64,000 nt of DNA from Xestospongia bergquistia (lineage: Eukaryota > Porifera > Demospongiae > Haplosclerida > Petrosiidae). The translations under genes and the position numbers were made by a program. Within the stretch, counting starts at the first letter, position 1. Each line of letters starts with the position of its first letter. The stretch covers positions 2,728,001 through 2,792,000 of the forward strand of contig OZ014423.1 in the NCBI GenBank assembly GCA_963965975.1, given 5' to 3'. The notes beneath the pieces are model-generated. The model ran no database searches, was not told the DNA's origin, and worked only from the letters and a program-made list of their open reading frames with translations. This document shows, in pieces, positions 63,572 through 64,000 of this stretch.

Positions 63572-64000
63572 GTATGTCAGTCTAATCATTGTTCTCTTAA
63601 CTAAGTACCAGTATTGTTTTTACATTAATGTTTGCTATATTATATTAACTACAATTCAAAGAGTAAATGATTTCATTGGCAATAACTGTTTGTGCATCTG
63701 CATGACTTATAAGCTGTTTGCTGTACTGACTATATGGCTATGTTTATTTTCATTGTTTTAATAAGTTGCTGTATGCAACTTCAAGAGCAACAAATGAAAA
63801 ACTGCATTCTTTAACCACAGACGCATTTAGCAACCAATGATTATTATCAAACTTAGCTGCAAGTGGTACAACAATGAGTGTGACTGACAATGCTCAAAGC
63901 TTCTCACTAGCTTGATTTTCTATATTTAATGCATTGTGTAGCTATTAATTTTCCATTGACAACTGCTGCTAATTAATGCAATTTTTGCAGCTTTGGTCTG
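63572..64000. other. CHMP3 intron, right edge
   Basis: Intron sequence after the donor at 63572. The following exon with the CHMP3 C terminus was not found before the window ends. Confidence 0.55.

Overview
This is a eukaryotic, AT-rich, gene-dense nuclear segment. It carries animal genes with many short exons, introns often only 45-60 bp, and GT..AG borders readable by eye. The gene set (TKS5-type PX plus five SH3 protein, Ig/FN3 transmembrane receptor, MTMR6/7/8-type myotubularin, RAB24, LETM1, CHMP3, XPO7, GOT1, RNASEH2C) is metazoan. The compact introns and tight head-to-head gene pairs suggest an early-branching invertebrate, most plausibly a demosponge. The species assignment is inference. 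I joined the exons by hand: every complete gene model gives a total coding length divisible by three with matching intron phases, and protein lengths close to the known families.

Layout: XPO7 5' end (-, 414-1308, runs off the left edge); RNASEH2C (+, 1487-2351); an unfamiliar FHA / five-zinc-finger / DUF3626-like gene (-, 2374-6326); GOT1 (+, 6373-9553); TKS5-like adaptor (-, 10159-14821); MTMR6/7/8-like phosphatase (+, 14959-18538); Ig/FN3 receptor (-, 19123-26820); LETM1 (-, 27102-35241); RAB24 (+, 35320-41806); CHMP3 (+, 42346 to beyond 63571, 3' end outside the window). Four pairs are head to head with only 46-178 bp between ATGs (XPO7/RNASEH2C, FHA gene/GOT1, TKS5/MTMR, LETM1/RAB24), so shared bidirectional promoters are likely. 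RNASEH2C and the FHA gene are tail to tail with 22 bp between stop codons.

The right third is one 18.9-kb intron of CHMP3 (44489-63360) filled with mobile DNA, mostly on the opposite strand: an intact RPA-like OB-fold/zinc-ribbon ORF (46541-47428); a decayed Helentron-type Rep/PIF1-helicase/endonuclease gene (49526-52714) with three in-frame stops; dispersed repeats; a decayed but structurally complete DIRS-type tyrosine-recombinase retrotransposon (54341-59051) with inverted terminal repeats and the diagnostic internal complementary region; and a hAT-type MITE (62499-62982) with terminal inverted repeats and a near-perfect 8-bp target duplication.

The most unusual locus is the FHA/zinc-finger/DUF3626-like gene. 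It contains a recent, frame-preserving tandem duplication that created a fused exon, and one copy of the duplicated intron later took a TA-flanked MITE while the other copy preserves the empty site. Functionally the window mixes housekeeping genes (nuclear transport, RNA/DNA hybrid removal, amino-acid metabolism, mitochondrial ion exchange) with membrane-traffic genes (MTMR, RAB24, CHMP3) and adhesion/podosome-type genes (TKS5, Ig/FN3 receptor). No operon-like logic is implied.
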